Source: Pseudodesulfovibrio aespoeensis Aspo-2
Lineage (GTDB): Bacteria; Desulfobacterota; Desulfovibrionia; Desulfovibrionales; Desulfovibrionaceae
Direction: 5' to 3'
Length of the DNA: 64,000 bases
NCBI RefSeq assembly: GCF_000176915.2
Contig: NC_014844.1
Location: 2,294,001 to 2,358,000, forward strand
The position numbers and the translations under genes are program-made. Shown here piece by piece: positions 33,084 through 42,376 of the stretch. Numbering within the stretch: position 1 is the stretch's first letter; each line of letters begins with the position of its first letter. The notes under the pieces are model-generated. The model searched no databases, was not told the DNA's origin, and saw nothing but the letters and a program-made list of their open reading frames with translations.

Positions 33084-33106
33084 TGAAGATGTCTGCGGGT
33101 CCGTTA

Positions 33107-34372
33107 TCAGGACGCTCGCGCCGAGCTTCTGCGGCTGCGCTGCGGGCGGCGATTCTGACTCGCCGGGACAGCGGCCCGGCCCTGGGAGCGACCGCGATCC
33201 CTGCTGCCGCCGCCACCGCCACCGCCGGGCTGGGCCTTGAAGGGCTGGTCGTAATCAAAGCCCTCGACCGTGCGCTGGTCCACGCTGCGGCGCAGCACGC
33301 GCTCGATGTCGCGCACCACGAGGTGGTCTTCGCGGGTGATCAGGCTCAGGGCCTCGCCCGTGCGTCCGGCTCTGCCGGTGCGGCCAATGCGGTGGGTATA
33401 GGCCTCAGCCGTATCGGGCGCGTCAAAGTTGATGACGTGGGAGATGCGGTCGCAGTCGATGCCACGGGCCGCGATGTCCGTGGCCACCATGATCTCGAAA
33501 TCACCGCAGCGGAACCCGTCAAGGGCGCGCTGGCGCTGATTCTGGCTCATGTTGCCCTGGAGGAAGGTTGCGCTCATCCCGCGCAGGCCCAGCCGCTTGG
33601 CCAGATTCTTGGCCCGGTGCTTGGTGCGGGTGAAGACGAGCACGCTCTCGCGCTCCATGGATCCGAGCAGCGCCTCCAGCAAACCGCCCTTGAGGTGGTC
33701 GGCCACAGGGTAGAAGGTCTGGGTCACACTCTCCACGGGCACGGTGTTGGACACCTGCACCCTGGCCGGGTCCACGAGGATGGTGTCGGCCAGCTTGCGG
33801 ATATCAGCGGGCATGGTGGCCGAAAAGAGCAGGTTCTGCCGCTTGGCGGGCAGGCGCGACAGGATCCGCTTGAGGTCGGGCATGAAGCCCATGTCCAGCA
33901 TGCGGTCCGCCTCGTCCAGGACCAGGGTGTCCACATGGTCGAGCCGGATGTCGCCCTGCTGGAGCAGGGCCACCAGCCGACCGGGGCAGGCGACCACCAC
34001 GGTGGCCTTGCGCGCGGCGTTGATCTGGGGGTTGAAGCCCACACCGCCGAACACGCAGGAGCTGCGGATGCCGGCCTGCCTGCCGAACACGTCAAAGGTC
34101 TCCTGAATCTGCAGGGCAAGCTCGCGCGTGGGGGCGAGAACGAGGCAACGGATCGGCCCCTGGCCCGTGGCGCGCGAGTCGAGCAGGCGCTGCAAAATGG
34201 GCAGGGCAAAGGCCGCGGTCTTGCCGGTGCCTGTCTGGGCCAGGCCCATGACATCGCGCCCCTTCAGGACTTCGGGGATGGCAAGGGTCTGGATGGGGGT
34301 GGGAACGGTAAAGCCACAGGACTTGATGCCTGCGTTGATGCGCAGGTCAAAAGAGAAATGATCAAAGGTCAC
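33107..34372 (-). CDS. rhlE: DEAD-box RNA helicase, RhlE type
   Basis: The product has 421 residues with a complete DEAD core. The Q motif PTPIQTLAIP is near residue 25, motif I AQTGTGKT near 46, Ia PTRELALQ, II VLDEADRMLD near 150, III SATM, V DIAARGID and VI YTHRIGRTGRAG. The C-terminal 50 residues are basic and Gly/Arg/Ser-rich (GGGGGGSRDRGR), as in RhlE proteins that act in ribosome assembly and cold adaptation. It is a single gene; the 220-base upstream spacer shows no clear structure. Confidence 0.92.
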   Translation of the reverse strand: MTFDHFSFDLRINAGIKSCGFTVPTPIQTLAIPEVLKGRDVMGLAQTGTGKTAAFALPILQRLLDSRATGQGPIRCLVLAPTRELALQIQETFDVFGRQAGIRSSCVFGGVGFNPQINAARKATVVVACPGRLVALLQQGDIRLDHVDTLVLDEADRMLDMGFMPDLKRILSRLPAKRQNLLFSATMPADIRKLADTILVDPARVQVSNTVPVESVTQTFYPVADHLKGGLLEALLGSMERESVLVFTRTKHRAKNLAKRLGLRGMSATFLQGNMSQNQRQRALDGFRCGDFEIMVATDIAARGIDCDRISHVINFDAPDTAEAYTHRIGRTGRAGRTGEALSLITREDHLVVRDIERVLRRSVDQRTVEGFDYDQPFKAQPGGGGGGGSRDRGRSQGRAAVPASQNRRPQRSRRSSARAS

Positions 34373-34592
34373 AAAATATCCTAGGGTGAAAAGAAATATC
34401 GACGACTGCGCGTGACGGCTGTCGTTTTCCGGCTGCGCCGGATTGTCATTGCAGGGCTCTGGGACGGGGTGTTGATCATATGCCCGGGTGGGGCAGAGAG
34501 GATTTTCATGCGTCCAGTCACGCTGAGATTTTCCTTATATACGCATTCGCACGCCTTTGTAAAGGGGCATCGTGCCAAAGCCCGGCGCCGCC

Positions 34593-35669
34593 CTACTCGG
34601 CGTCGAGGATGACCGAGAAGGCGTTGAACTCCACCCGCGCCCGGTCGCCCTCGCTCAGGGCTAGCCGCCTGCGGCTCTCCTCGCTGATGATGGCGCAGAC
34701 CTCCAGGCCGTCGCCAAGCACGACCACCACCTCGGTGGTCAGTGCCCCCGGTTCGACGCGGGACACGACCCCGGCGAGTTGGTTGTCGGCGCTGCTCTTC
34801 CCCGGCTCGGCGCTGGCGACGATGACCCACGGGGCCTTGACCTCCGCCATGACAAACCCGCCCTCCCGGAAGCCGAGCCGGTCGAGACTGGCGTTGGTGA
34901 TGATGGACATGATCTCGTGCCCGCCCACCGAGGCGATGCGGATGCCGGACTGGATGTCGCCGCGCGTGATGCGCGTGATCTGGCCGAAAAAGCTGTTGCG
35001 CGCGCTGGTGCGGCGGCTCTCCCTGTCCACCACACGACGCAGGGTGCTGGCCATGTCGGCATCGGAAAAATCGAGATACTCCCCGGCCAGGTTGGGCGTG
35101 GACTGGCCGAGCATGCGCTGGACCACGGGCAGGGGCACGTTCTGGCGCAGCAGCTCGATGCCCCGCGAGCGGCGGATAATCGATGGATTGACCAGCTCCC
35201 TGGGCAGGCCGCACTCGTCGGCCCGCTCGTAGAGCTTGCGCCGCAGGTGGCCCTGGTCCACGTTCAGGGGCGCGCTCTCCGTACCGCCCAGCACACCGGC
35301 CTGCACCGCGTCGAGCAGAGCCTCGCCCAGGGCGGCGGCCACGGGCACCTCGCGCCGGGTCGCGCCCTGGCCCAGGGCCAGGGTCCGGGCCTCGGCCCGG
35401 TAGTCTTGCACGGGATGGCAGGCGCACGCCTCGCCCAGCCGCGCCCCGGCATGGCGGATGAGCAGATAGAGCAGGAAAATCCTGCGCCGCGACGCGGCCA
35501 CGTCCTGCCGCCCGGCCTTTGCCACCCATTCGCCAAGGCTTTTTTCCAGGTCCGCGAGCTGGCGGGTGTCCAGGTGCTTCACATCGCCCGGCACCGAAAA
35601 AATGCGCGCAGCGGCTCCCTCGCTGCGCCGCGACCACGCCCTGGCCAGTTGCTCGAACAATGCGTCCAT
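34593..35669 (-). CDS. tunR: TunR-type tungstate/molybdate-responsive regulator (inactive integrase plus TOBE domains)
   Basis: The product has 358 residues. Residues about 40-210 have the fold marks of a tyrosine recombinase (RHAGARLGEA, PLPVVQRMLGQSTP, GEYLDF), but the catalytic His-x-x-Arg and second His positions are changed (NPSIIRRSRG, LGQS). It therefore should bind DNA without cutting. Residues about 220-358 are two Mop/TOBE oxyanion-binding domains (ARNSFFGQITRITRGDIQSG and a second copy starting VMAEVKAPWVIV). This combination matches TunR described in Desulfovibrio vulgaris. I chose the start at 35669 because GGAGGG precedes it. It diverges from a TSUP permease, with a perfect inverted repeat between them. 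Confidence 0.85.
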   Translation of the reverse strand: MDALFEQLARAWSRRSEGAAARIFSVPGDVKHLDTRQLADLEKSLGEWVAKAGRQDVAASRRRIFLLYLLIRHAGARLGEACACHPVQDYRAEARTLALGQGATRREVPVAAALGEALLDAVQAGVLGGTESAPLNVDQGHLRRKLYERADECGLPRELVNPSIIRRSRGIELLRQNVPLPVVQRMLGQSTPNLAGEYLDFSDADMASTLRRVVDRESRRTSARNSFFGQITRITRGDIQSGIRIASVGGHEIMSIITNASLDRLGFREGGFVMAEVKAPWVIVASAEPGKSSADNQLAGVVSRVEPGALTTEVVVVLGDGLEVCAIISEESRRRLALSEGDRARVEFNAFSVILDAE

Positions 35670-35787
35670 CCGCTTCCCTCCGGTCAATTACACCCGCGTT
35701 CGCCGATTCTTACGCCGACTCGCACGGCCTGCCAACCCCCTGACACCCTCTCTACCCAGGCCGCCGGGATTTTGCTTGCCCCTACTG

Positions 35788-35811
35788 ACACGATTATGCT
35801 ATCAATCGTGT
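35788..35811. promoter_or_regulatory. inverted repeat between tunR and the TSUP gene, candidate operator
   Basis: ACACGATT-N8-AATCGTGT is a perfect 8-bp-arm inverted repeat, 27 bases upstream of the permease ATG and about 120 bases from tunR. Its size and place suit a dimeric regulator, most simply TunR itself. The binding is inferred; no site was compared. Confidence 0.5.
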
Positions 35812-35838
35812 GAGTGCAAGCCGCAGGAGGATGTGGAC

Positions 35839-36780
35839 ATGTATTTTCCGGTCGCAGGCATAGAGGTTTCCCCGTGGGTTCCGCCGCTGGTGGCGATGGT
35901 GGTCTCCTTTTTCACCTCCATGGGCGGGGTGTCGGGCGCGTTCCTGCTGCTGCCGTTCCAGATGTCGTTCCTCGGCTACACCGCTCCCTCGGTCAGCGCC
36001 ACCAACCATCTCTTCAACATCGTGGCCATACCCAGCGGGGTCATCCGCTATCTGCGCGAGGGCCGGATGGTCTGGCCGCTGACCTGGATCGTGGTGGCGG
36101 GCACTCTGCCCGGCGTGCTCATCGGCGCGGTCGTCCGCGTCACCTGGCTGCCCGATGCGGACAGTTTCAAGCTCTTTGCCGCAGCCGTGCTGCTCTACAT
36201 CGGCATCAAGATGGTGCGCGACCTGACGGGCAAGGCCAAGGGATCGGGCAAGGCCGAATCCGAACGCCGCTTCCAGGAACTGGTCAGGGAACACCGGAGC
36301 AGAGCCGGAGAAGACAGAACGCTCCCGGCGGTCAGGACCATCGCCTTCAACTGGAAGCGCACCTGCTATGAATTCTATGGCGAGCGGTACGATGTTTCCA
36401 CGCCGGGCATCTTTGCCCTGAGCTTTGTCGTGGGCATTATTGGCGGCACCTACGGCATCGGCGGCGGCTCCATCGTGGCCCCGTTCTTTGTCACGGTCTT
36501 TGGCCTGCCGGTCTATACCGTGGCCGGGGCCGCGCTCATGGGCACCTTTGTCACCTCGGTGGCGGGCGTGGCCTTCTACCAGTTTCTGGCCCCGTTCCAC
36601 CCGGATCTGGCCGTGGCCCCGGACTGGCTGCTGGGCATCCTCTTCGGCCTGGGCGGCATGGTCGGCATGTATCTGGGCGCGCGCTGCCAAAAGCACGTCC
36701 CGGCCCCGGTCATCAAGTGGATGCTCACCGTCATCGTCCTGGGAACGGCCCTGAAATACGGGTATTCTTCGCTGTTTTAG
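35839..36780 (+). CDS. TSUP family (TauE/SafE) anion permease
   Basis: This 313-residue membrane protein of the sulfite exporter TauE/SafE family is built from two related halves. The first half has SFFTSMGGVSGAFLLLPFQM and APSVSATNHLF; the second has IGGTYGIGGGSIVAPFFVTV and VAGAALMGTFVTSVAG. The halves are joined by a hydrophilic loop of about 60 residues (145-205). Such proteins move sulfite, sulfonates or related anions. AGGAGG lies eight bases before the ATG. Its divergent partner is a tungstate-type regulator, which raises the possibility of an oxyanion substrate; this is inference. Confidence 0.85.
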   Translation: MYFPVAGIEVSPWVPPLVAMVVSFFTSMGGVSGAFLLLPFQMSFLGYTAPSVSATNHLFNIVAIPSGVIRYLREGRMVWPLTWIVVAGTLPGVLIGAVVRVTWLPDADSFKLFAAAVLLYIGIKMVRDLTGKAKGSGKAESERRFQELVREHRSRAGEDRTLPAVRTIAFNWKRTCYEFYGERYDVSTPGIFALSFVVGIIGGTYGIGGGSIVAPFFVTVFGLPVYTVAGAALMGTFVTSVAGVAFYQFLAPFHPDLAVAPDWLLGILFGLGGMVGMYLGARCQKHVPAPVIKWMLTVIVLGTALKYGYSSLF

Positions 36781-36823
36781 CGCCCCGCCCGCTCCCCTTC
36801 CGGCCTAGCGGCACACACAGGAA

Positions 36824-36854
36824 AAGGGCTTACGATTTTCATCGCAAGCCCTTG
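36824..36854. terminator. terminator of tRNA-Ser(GCU), also usable by the TSUP gene
   Basis: AAGGGCTT-A-CGAT-TTTC-ATCG-C-AAGCCCTT forms a long hairpin with one internal mismatch. On the minus strand it is followed by TTCC, six bases after the tRNA end; on the plus strand it lies 44 bases past the permease stop. Confidence 0.75.
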
Positions 36855-36859
36855 AAATC

Positions 36860-36953
36860 TGGCGGAGAAGGAGGGATTTGAACCCTCGTATGAGCTTTAC
36901 ACCCATAACACGCTTAGCAGGCGTGCGCCTTCAGCCAACTCGGCCACTTCTCC
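36860..36953 (-). tRNA. tRNA-Ser (anticodon GCU)
   Basis: This minus-strand gene of 94 bases includes the encoded CCA. The acceptor stem is GGAGAAG/CTTCTCC, the anticodon arm ACGCCTGCTAAGCGT gives GCU, and a long variable arm marks it as serine. The T arm reads GAGGGTTCAAATCCCTC. Its 3' end closely resembles the tRNA copy in the left repeat at 29276-29294. Confidence 0.97.
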
Positions 36954-37038
36954 ATGCCTCAACGCGGGCCGCCGGAGCGGGCCGGGTCGAGGAAGAACGC
37001 TCTACCCTTTTCACTTGTTCCTTGTCAACACGCTGGCC

Positions 37039-38532
37039 CTATTTCTCTTTCTTTTCCCGATCTTCGCGACGACGCTTGCTCTTGAGAGCCTTGAACTGGT
37101 CCTCGTGGCGGCGCGTCTTGGCCCCGCCGATGCGCTCGCGGCCAGGGCCGCGCTTGCCCATGGCCGAGATGCCCCGGTTCTTCTCCCACTCCTTCTTGTC
37201 GTGGCTGGAGCGGAAGACGACATCGACCGGCGCGGAATTGATGCCCAGCAGCTTGCGGAACTGGTTCTCCAGGTACCGGGCGTAGGATTCCTTGACCAGG
37301 GTGTGGTCGTTGCAGAAAAAGACAAAGGTCGGGACCGGCTCGTCAGCCTGGGTGACATAAAAGAACTTGGGCCTGCGCCGCTTGACCACGGGCGGCTGGA
37401 GCTTTTCCAGCACCTGGGCCAGGGCGCGGTTGAGCACGCCGGTGCCGATGCGGATCTCGCACTCGCGGCGCAGGGTCTCGGCCAGGGGGATGATCTTGCC
37501 GATGCCCACGCCCTTGTTGGCCGAGGTCATGATCAGCGGCACGTAGGGAATGATCCGCAGCTCCTCGCGAAACGCCTCCAGGGCGCGCTTGGTCTCGCTT
37601 CGCGGGATCAGGTCCGCCTTGTTGCACACGACCATGAACGGCGTCTTCTCCTTGGCCAGGAACTCGATGAGCCGCTTGTCCTGCCTGCCTACGCCCAGGG
37701 TGATGTCGATGACCAGGATGGTCACGTCCGAGCGCTTGGAGTTCTTGAGGGCGCGGATGACGCTGATCTTTTCCAGGTGTTCCTGGATGTTGGCGCGTCT
37801 GCGCACGCCTGCGGTGTCCACAAAGGTATACCGCTTGCCCTGGCGCTCGAAGGTCACGTCGATGGAATCGCGGGTGGTGCCGGCCACATCGCTGACGATG
37901 AGCCTGTCGGTGCCGATGATGCGGTTGATGATGGACGACTTGCCTGCATTGGGACGGCCCAGCATGGTCAGGCGCAGCCCGCGCTCGGTGGTGTCCTCCT
38001 CGTCGGTGTCCATGCCCAGGTCGAGGACAAAGCGGCGGACCTTCTCGCGCACCTCGTGCAGATTGTAGCCGTGGGCCGCGGAGACCGGGAACACGGGCAG
38101 CCCCAGGGCGTGGAACTCCGCCGTGCCCTGGGCCGCGACCTCGTGGCTGTCCACCTTGTTGACAAGAACCATGACCGGCTTGCCGCTGCGGCGGACGAAC
38201 TCGGCGGCCTGCTCGTCCAGGGGACTCATGCCCTGCTTGCCGTCCACCACAAAGAGGATGGCGTGGGCCTCGTTGATGGCCTCGCGGGCCTGCTCGAAGA
38301 TCTCATCCTCGAAATCCTTGCTCAGTTCGGGCGTGGCTTCGGATTCGAGAACCATGCCGCCGGTGTCCACGAGGTCGAACTTGACATCGCCCATCTGGCA
38401 TTCGCCGTAGATCCGGTCACGCGTCACGCCGGGCAGGTCGTGGGTGATGGCCCGCGACTTCCTGAGCAAGCGGTTGAACAGGGTGGATTTGCCGACATTG
38501 GGGCGTCCCACGAGGGCGACGATGGGCAGCAT
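37039..38532 (-). CDS. der: ribosome-assembly GTPase Der (EngA)
   Basis: The product has 497 residues with two tandem GTPase domains and a C-terminal KH-like domain. The first P-loop is GRPNVGKST near residue 8 with NKVD near 118; the second is GRPNAGKSS near 215 with NKAD near 330. The KH-like end has PPVVKRRRPKFFYVTQ and GTPV-like contacts. Der is essential for 50S maturation. I chose the start at 38532 (MLPIVALVGRPN), preceded by GGAG. The C-terminal tail of about 60 residues is very basic (HEDQFKALKSKRRREDREKK), longer than in E. coli. Confidence 0.95.
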   Translation of the reverse strand: MLPIVALVGRPNVGKSTLFNRLLRKSRAITHDLPGVTRDRIYGECQMGDVKFDLVDTGGMVLESEATPELSKDFEDEIFEQAREAINEAHAILFVVDGKQGMSPLDEQAAEFVRRSGKPVMVLVNKVDSHEVAAQGTAEFHALGLPVFPVSAAHGYNLHEVREKVRRFVLDLGMDTDEEDTTERGLRLTMLGRPNAGKSSIINRIIGTDRLIVSDVAGTTRDSIDVTFERQGKRYTFVDTAGVRRRANIQEHLEKISVIRALKNSKRSDVTILVIDITLGVGRQDKRLIEFLAKEKTPFMVVCNKADLIPRSETKRALEAFREELRIIPYVPLIMTSANKGVGIGKIIPLAETLRRECEIRIGTGVLNRALAQVLEKLQPPVVKRRRPKFFYVTQADEPVPTFVFFCNDHTLVKESYARYLENQFRKLLGINSAPVDVVFRSSHDKKEWEKNRGISAMGKRGPGRERIGGAKTRRHEDQFKALKSKRRREDREKKEK

Positions 38533-38577
38533 AGGACAGACTCCAGGGATGATGTGACTGCGGGCCGGGGCAGCGCG

Positions 38578-38614
38578 AAACCCGCGCCTCCCGATATGGG
38601 GGAAGCGCGGGCTT
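38578..38614 (-). terminator. terminator of the chemoreceptor gene
   Basis: On the minus strand AAGCCCGCGCTTCCC and GGGAGGCGCGGGTTT pair with small mismatches, followed by CGC. It lies about 57 bases after the receptor stop and upstream of der. Confidence 0.65.
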
Positions 38615-38670
38615 AACGTACCTTCAATCAAATGTCGAGTCTATTGTTCCCGACATCGGCTTTGCGATTG

Positions 38671-40995
38671 TCAATCCTTGGCCGACATGCGCTCGATGAC
38701 TAAATTGAGCCGGGAGGCCATGGACGCCACCTCCTGGATGGCCTGGGCCGATTCCAGCATGACCTGCGAGGTCTCCATGGAGATGCGATTGATGTCGTCT
38801 GTGGCGCGGTTGATCTCCTCGCTGGTGGCCGACTGCTCCTCGGACGCTGTGGCGATGGAGCGCACCTGATCGGCGGCATTGTCCACCCGGCTGACGATCT
38901 CCTTGAGCGCCCGGCCCGACTCGTTGGCCAGCTCGGTGCTGTGGGCCACGGCCTTGACGGCCTTCTCGGTGGCGGCCACGTTGCCCTTGGTCATGGACTG
39001 GATGCGGCTGATGGCCCCGCCCACCTCGCTGGTGGCAGCCATGGTCTTCTCGGCCAGCTTGCGCACCTCGTCGGCCACCACGGCGAATCCCCGGCCAGCC
39101 TCGCCCGCGCGGGCGGCCTCAATGGCCGCGTTGAGCGCCAGCAGGTTGGTCTGGTCCGCAATGTCGGTGATCACTTCAAGGATGTTGCCGATGCCCGCCG
39201 CCTGCTTGCCAAGCTCTTCCATGGACACCTTGAGGTTGTCCGCCTGGCTTTGCACGTCGCCCACAGCCATGATCACCTCGCCGACCTTCATCTCGCCGAG
39301 CTGGGCGTTCTCCTTGGCGGTATCCGCCTCCTCGGCCGCCTGGCTGGCGCTCTTGGCCACCTCAAGCACGGTGGAGTTCATCTGCTCCATGGCCGTGGAG
39401 GTCTCGGCCACGCGGGCCTTCTGCTCTTCCGCGCCCCGGCTGGCCTGCTCGATCTGGGCCGAGAGCTCCTCTGCCGCACTCGACAGGTATTGCGAAATCT
39501 CCTCGGCCTCGCTCACGGCCACGGCGATGCGCGCGTTCTGCTCCTCGATGAACCGTTGCTGGCTGCGGATGTCTGTCATGTCTATCCACACGCCCAGAGA
39601 GCCGAGCATAACCCCGTCCATGTCAAAGAAAGGCGTCGTGGTACGCATGATGTTCTTTTTCACGCCGCCCATGGTCTTGTACTCGACCTCTGATGAAAGC
39701 TGGCGTTTTTCCTTGATGGCTTTGTCGGCCATGGTCTCGCGCTGCTTGTCCTCATAGAAGAACTGGCCCGGTGCCATGCCGACGTAGTCCTCGGGCTTGC
39801 CGTCGCGCCCGATCAGCTCGCACATCTGCTGGTTGACCCAGAGCATCTTGTGGTCCGCGCCCACCAGGGCGCACGGCAGGGTCAGCCCCTTGAGCACGCC
39901 CTCGGAGAAGCCAAGCTTGCTCTTGAGGTCCGCCACCATGGCCTCGATCTGGTCCGCCAGCTCCTTGAATTCAAACCGGTACACCCCGCTCAGTTTCGCA
40001 TTCAGGTCGCCGCTGGCGATCTCCGAGGCATAGCCGAGCAGCCCCTGGACCGGATGGGTGACCAGCAGCCTGACAATGACCACCAGCACACCGGCCAGCA
40101 ACAGGGCCACCACCGCCCCGCCGATGGCGAGATAGGCGCGCTGGGTCAGGGCTGCAGCACCCATGTCGGATTCATACGCGCTCATGACCATGACCCAGCC
40201 GGTCCTTTCCAGGGTCTCGAAGACCATGTACTTGTCTCGCCCTTCCCAGACGTACTCGGCGCTGCCGCTGCGCTTGGACAGGGCGGTGCGCACAAAGTCG
40301 AACTCGCTCAAATCCTTGAGGTAGAGATCCTTGTTCACGGCGTGGGCGATGATCCGCCCCTTGGCATCGAGCATGAACCCGTAGCCGTTCTCGGCGATGC
40401 GGAAGGGATCAATGAACCTGGAGGTGAAGAAATCCCATTTGGGGAAGATGCCCACCCCGCCAATGACGCTGCCGTCCGGCCCGTGGACCACGCTTGCCGC
40501 CGCGAAGATGAGGTTGCCCTGGCCGCTCGCCGCCGTGAGAATGTCGTTAGACAGGTAGCTCTCATGCTGGCCGCTCAGGATGGCCTTGACGTATTCGCGA
40601 CCGCTCCGGTCCGCGCCGCTCATGTTGGCCCCGGCAGCGTTGCTCCCGGCCACCACCTTGCCGTGGGTGTCAAAAACAAATGCCGCCCAGTACCCTTCGG
40701 TGCTTGTCAGCAGATCCTTGAACAGCCAGTCCGCGCCCAGGGGATCGCGTCCCATGAGCGCATCGACCACCACCTGCTGCGAGGCGAGCATCCTGGTCAT
40801 GCTCTCGGTCTGTTCCATGTAGGCGTCCAGGGCGGTCATGGTCTGCTCGACCACGTTGTGCATGGCCACGGTCTGCTCCTTGAACACGGTCTGGTAGGTG
40901 TGGCTGCTGACCCACCAGACGCCCGACCCCACAGCGGCGACGATCACCACTGATATCAGAGCAGCGATGACTGTATTGACGCTTCGTATCTGCAT
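38671..40995 (-). CDS. methyl-accepting chemotaxis protein with dCache and PAS domains
   Basis: The product has 774 residues. A first helix (residues 8-29) and a second (288-312) bracket a periplasmic double-Cache sensor containing [16 protein letters not shown] and [25 protein letters not shown] linker follows (about 312-365), then an added cytoplasmic PAS domain (about 370-490, [20 protein letters not shown]), then the signalling domain with the hairpin tip [23 protein letters not shown]. It directs CheA in response to a small ligand; the ligand is unknown. I chose the start at 40995, preceded by GGAAAA. It is a single gene. Confidence 0.92.
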   Translation of the reverse strand: MQIRSVNTVIAALISVVIVAAVGSGVWWVSSHTYQTVFKEQTVAMHNVVEQTMTALDAYMEQTESMTRMLASQQVVVDALMGRDPLGADWLFKDLLTSTEGYWAAFVFDTHGKVVAGSNAAGANMSGADRSGREYVKAILSGQHESYLSNDILTAASGQGNLIFAAASVVHGPDGSVIGGVGIFPKWDFFTSRFIDPFRIAENGYGFMLDAKGRIIAHAVNKDLYLKDLSEFDFVRTALSKRSGSAEYVWEGRDKYMVFETLERTGWVMVMSAYESDMGAAALTQRAYLAIGGAVVALLLAGVLVVIVRLLVTHPVQGLLGYASEIASGDLNAKLSGVYRFEFKELADQIEAMVADLKSKLGFSEGVLKGLTLPCALVGADHKMLWVNQQMCELIGRDGKPEDYVGMAPGQFFYEDKQRETMADKAIKEKRQLSSEVEYKTMGGVKKNIMRTTTPFFDMDGVMLGSLGVWIDMTDIRSQQRFIEEQNARIAVAVSEAEEISQYLSSAAEELSAQIEQASRGAEEQKARVAETSTAMEQMNSTVLEVAKSASQAAEEADTAKENAQLGEMKVGEVIMAVGDVQSQADNLKVSMEELGKQAAGIGNILEVITDIADQTNLLALNAAIEAARAGEAGRGFAVVADEVRKLAEKTMAATSEVGGAISRIQSMTKGNVAATEKAVKAVAHSTELANESGRALKEIVSRVDNAADQVRSIATASEEQSATSEEINRATDDINRISMETSQVMLESAQAIQEVASMASRLNLVIERMSAKD

Positions 40996-41171
40996 AGGAT
41001 TTTCCTTCTCTCTGCTAAGGTATCGGCACTCCCCAGTACCGCGTTGGTCCGCTCTTAGCCCTATCACAGAAGACTTGAAACTTGTCAAATGACAGGCCAC
41101 TGATTCCCACCCAAAGTGCCTGTATTTCCCATGCATTTTTCAGGGTAGGGACCGAAGCCCCCCCATGAGAA

Positions 41172-41199
41172 GAGCCGGACCGCCAAGGCGGCCCGGCTC
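41172..41199 (-). terminator. terminator of mtnA
   Basis: GAGCCGGACCGCC and GGCGGCCCGGCTC form a 13-bp stem with a 2-base centre and one mismatch, 32 bases after the mtnA stop. The minus-strand tail is TTCTCATGG. Confidence 0.65.
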
Positions 41200-41231
41200 C
41201 CGGACAGTCGTAACAGCCTCGCAAGCTATTG

Positions 41232-42272
41232 TCATTTATCAAAAAGCTTTCTGATGGCCTCGGTGTAGGGCGGATAGAGCACGCCTTTTTCGGTGATGAT
41301 GCCGGTGATGAGTTCGTTGGGGGTGGGATCAAAGGCGAGGTTGTAGACCTCCACGCCTTCTGGAGGAATGCGATGGTCGCCGATGTGGGTGACCTCGCGC
41401 GGGTCGCGGTCCTCGATGGGCACGTCGTCGCCAGTGGGTGTCTCCGGGTCGATGGTGTAGACCGGGGCGGCCACGTAGAACGGGATGCCGAAGCGCTGCG
41501 CCATGATGGCCACACCAAAGGTGCCTATCTTGTTGACCGCGTCGCCGTTGGCCGCGATGCGGTCCGCGCCCACCACCACCTTGTCCACCAGCCCACGCTT
41601 CATGAGCAGGGCGCAGGCGTTGTCGCAGGCCACCTTGACCGGGATGCCATCCTTGTGCAGCTCGTAGGCGGTCAGGCGCGCGCCCTGGAGAAAGGGCCGC
41701 GTCTCGTTGGCGATGACCGAGACCTTCTTGCCCTGGTCCACGGCCCCGCGCACCACGCCAAGCGCGGTGCCGTACCCGGCGGTGGCCAGCGCACCCGCGT
41801 TGCAGTGGGTCATGATGGTGTCGCCGTCGTCCATGAGCGCGCCGCCAAACCGGCCAATGGCCTCGCACATGGCGATGTCGTCCTCGTGAATCTCCCTGGC
41901 CCGGGCCAGCCAGACCGTAAGCAGCGCGTCCAGGGACACGTCCCCGGCCTCCTGCCAGACGCGGCGCATCTCGCGCACGGCCCAGCGCAGGTTGACCGCC
42001 GTGGGTCGGGCCTTCTCGATCTGGTCGAGCTTGGCGTTCAGGTTCGCCTTCCAGTCGCCGTCCATGCCCTGGACCTCGCGGCCAGCCAGATAGCAGCCAT
42101 AGGCCGCGGTCACGCCGATGGCGGGCGCGCCGCGCACCACCATGACCACCAGGGCAAAGCAGATGTCGTCCGTGGTCCGGCACTCGAACCACTCCTCGCG
42201 ATTGGGCAGATAGCGCTGATCGAGCAGGACGAGGGCGTCCTTGTCGGGAGAATACTGGATATGTTCGGTCAT
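41232..42272 (-). CDS. mtnA: methylthioribose-1-phosphate isomerase
   Basis: The product has 346 residues and isomerises methylthioribose-1-phosphate to the ribulose form in methionine salvage. Typical segments are [15 protein letters not shown] near residue 50, [17 protein letters not shown] (with the catalytic Cys) near 160, [17 protein letters not shown] near 195 and [17 protein letters not shown] (with the catalytic Asp) near 240. I chose the ATG at 42272 because GGAGG stands seven bases upstream. No other mtn gene is in the window. It follows gatB, about 100 bases away. Confidence 0.94.
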   Translation of the reverse strand: MTEHIQYSPDKDALVLLDQRYLPNREEWFECRTTDDICFALVVMVVRGAPAIGVTAAYGCYLAGREVQGMDGDWKANLNAKLDQIEKARPTAVNLRWAVREMRRVWQEAGDVSLDALLTVWLARAREIHEDDIAMCEAIGRFGGALMDDGDTIMTHCNAGALATAGYGTALGVVRGAVDQGKKVSVIANETRPFLQGARLTAYELHKDGIPVKVACDNACALLMKRGLVDKVVVGADRIAANGDAVNKIGTFGVAIMAQRFGIPFYVAAPVYTIDPETPTGDDVPIEDRDPREVTHIGDHRIPPEGVEVYNLAFDPTPNELITGIITEKGVLYPPYTEAIRKLFDK

Positions 42273-42347
42273 GAAGTCGCCTCCGGAAAGCTGTGGGTCA
42301 GGAACAAGGGGACGCCCCGGCGCAGGGCCGGTGGCGTGCCGAACAAG

Positions 42348-42376
42348 CCGCGACTGGCCGCGACTGGCCGCGACTA
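42348..42376. repeat. short tandem repeat at the gatB stop
   Basis: CCGCGACTGG is repeated twice, with a third copy ending in CCGCGACTA, which contains the gatB stop codon on the minus strand. The unit is 10 bp with three copies. Confidence 0.85.

Noticed and set aside
32993-33106. TPP riboswitch upstream of thiM
   Set aside because: The leader is short and contains the rhlE terminator; the CUGAGA and ACCUGA boxes of a TPP riboswitch were not found.
34373-34592. Possible regulatory RNA upstream of rhlE
   Set aside because: No convincing hairpin, terminator or open frame was seen in the spacer.
37015-38616. Long plus-strand open frame of 533 codons opposite der
   Set aside because: It is antisense to the complete Der GTPase and has no ribosome site or known motif.
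40996-41060. Sigma-28 promoter for the chemoreceptor
   Set aside because: GCCGATAC is present on the minus strand, but no TAAAG-like element lies 11 bases upstream.
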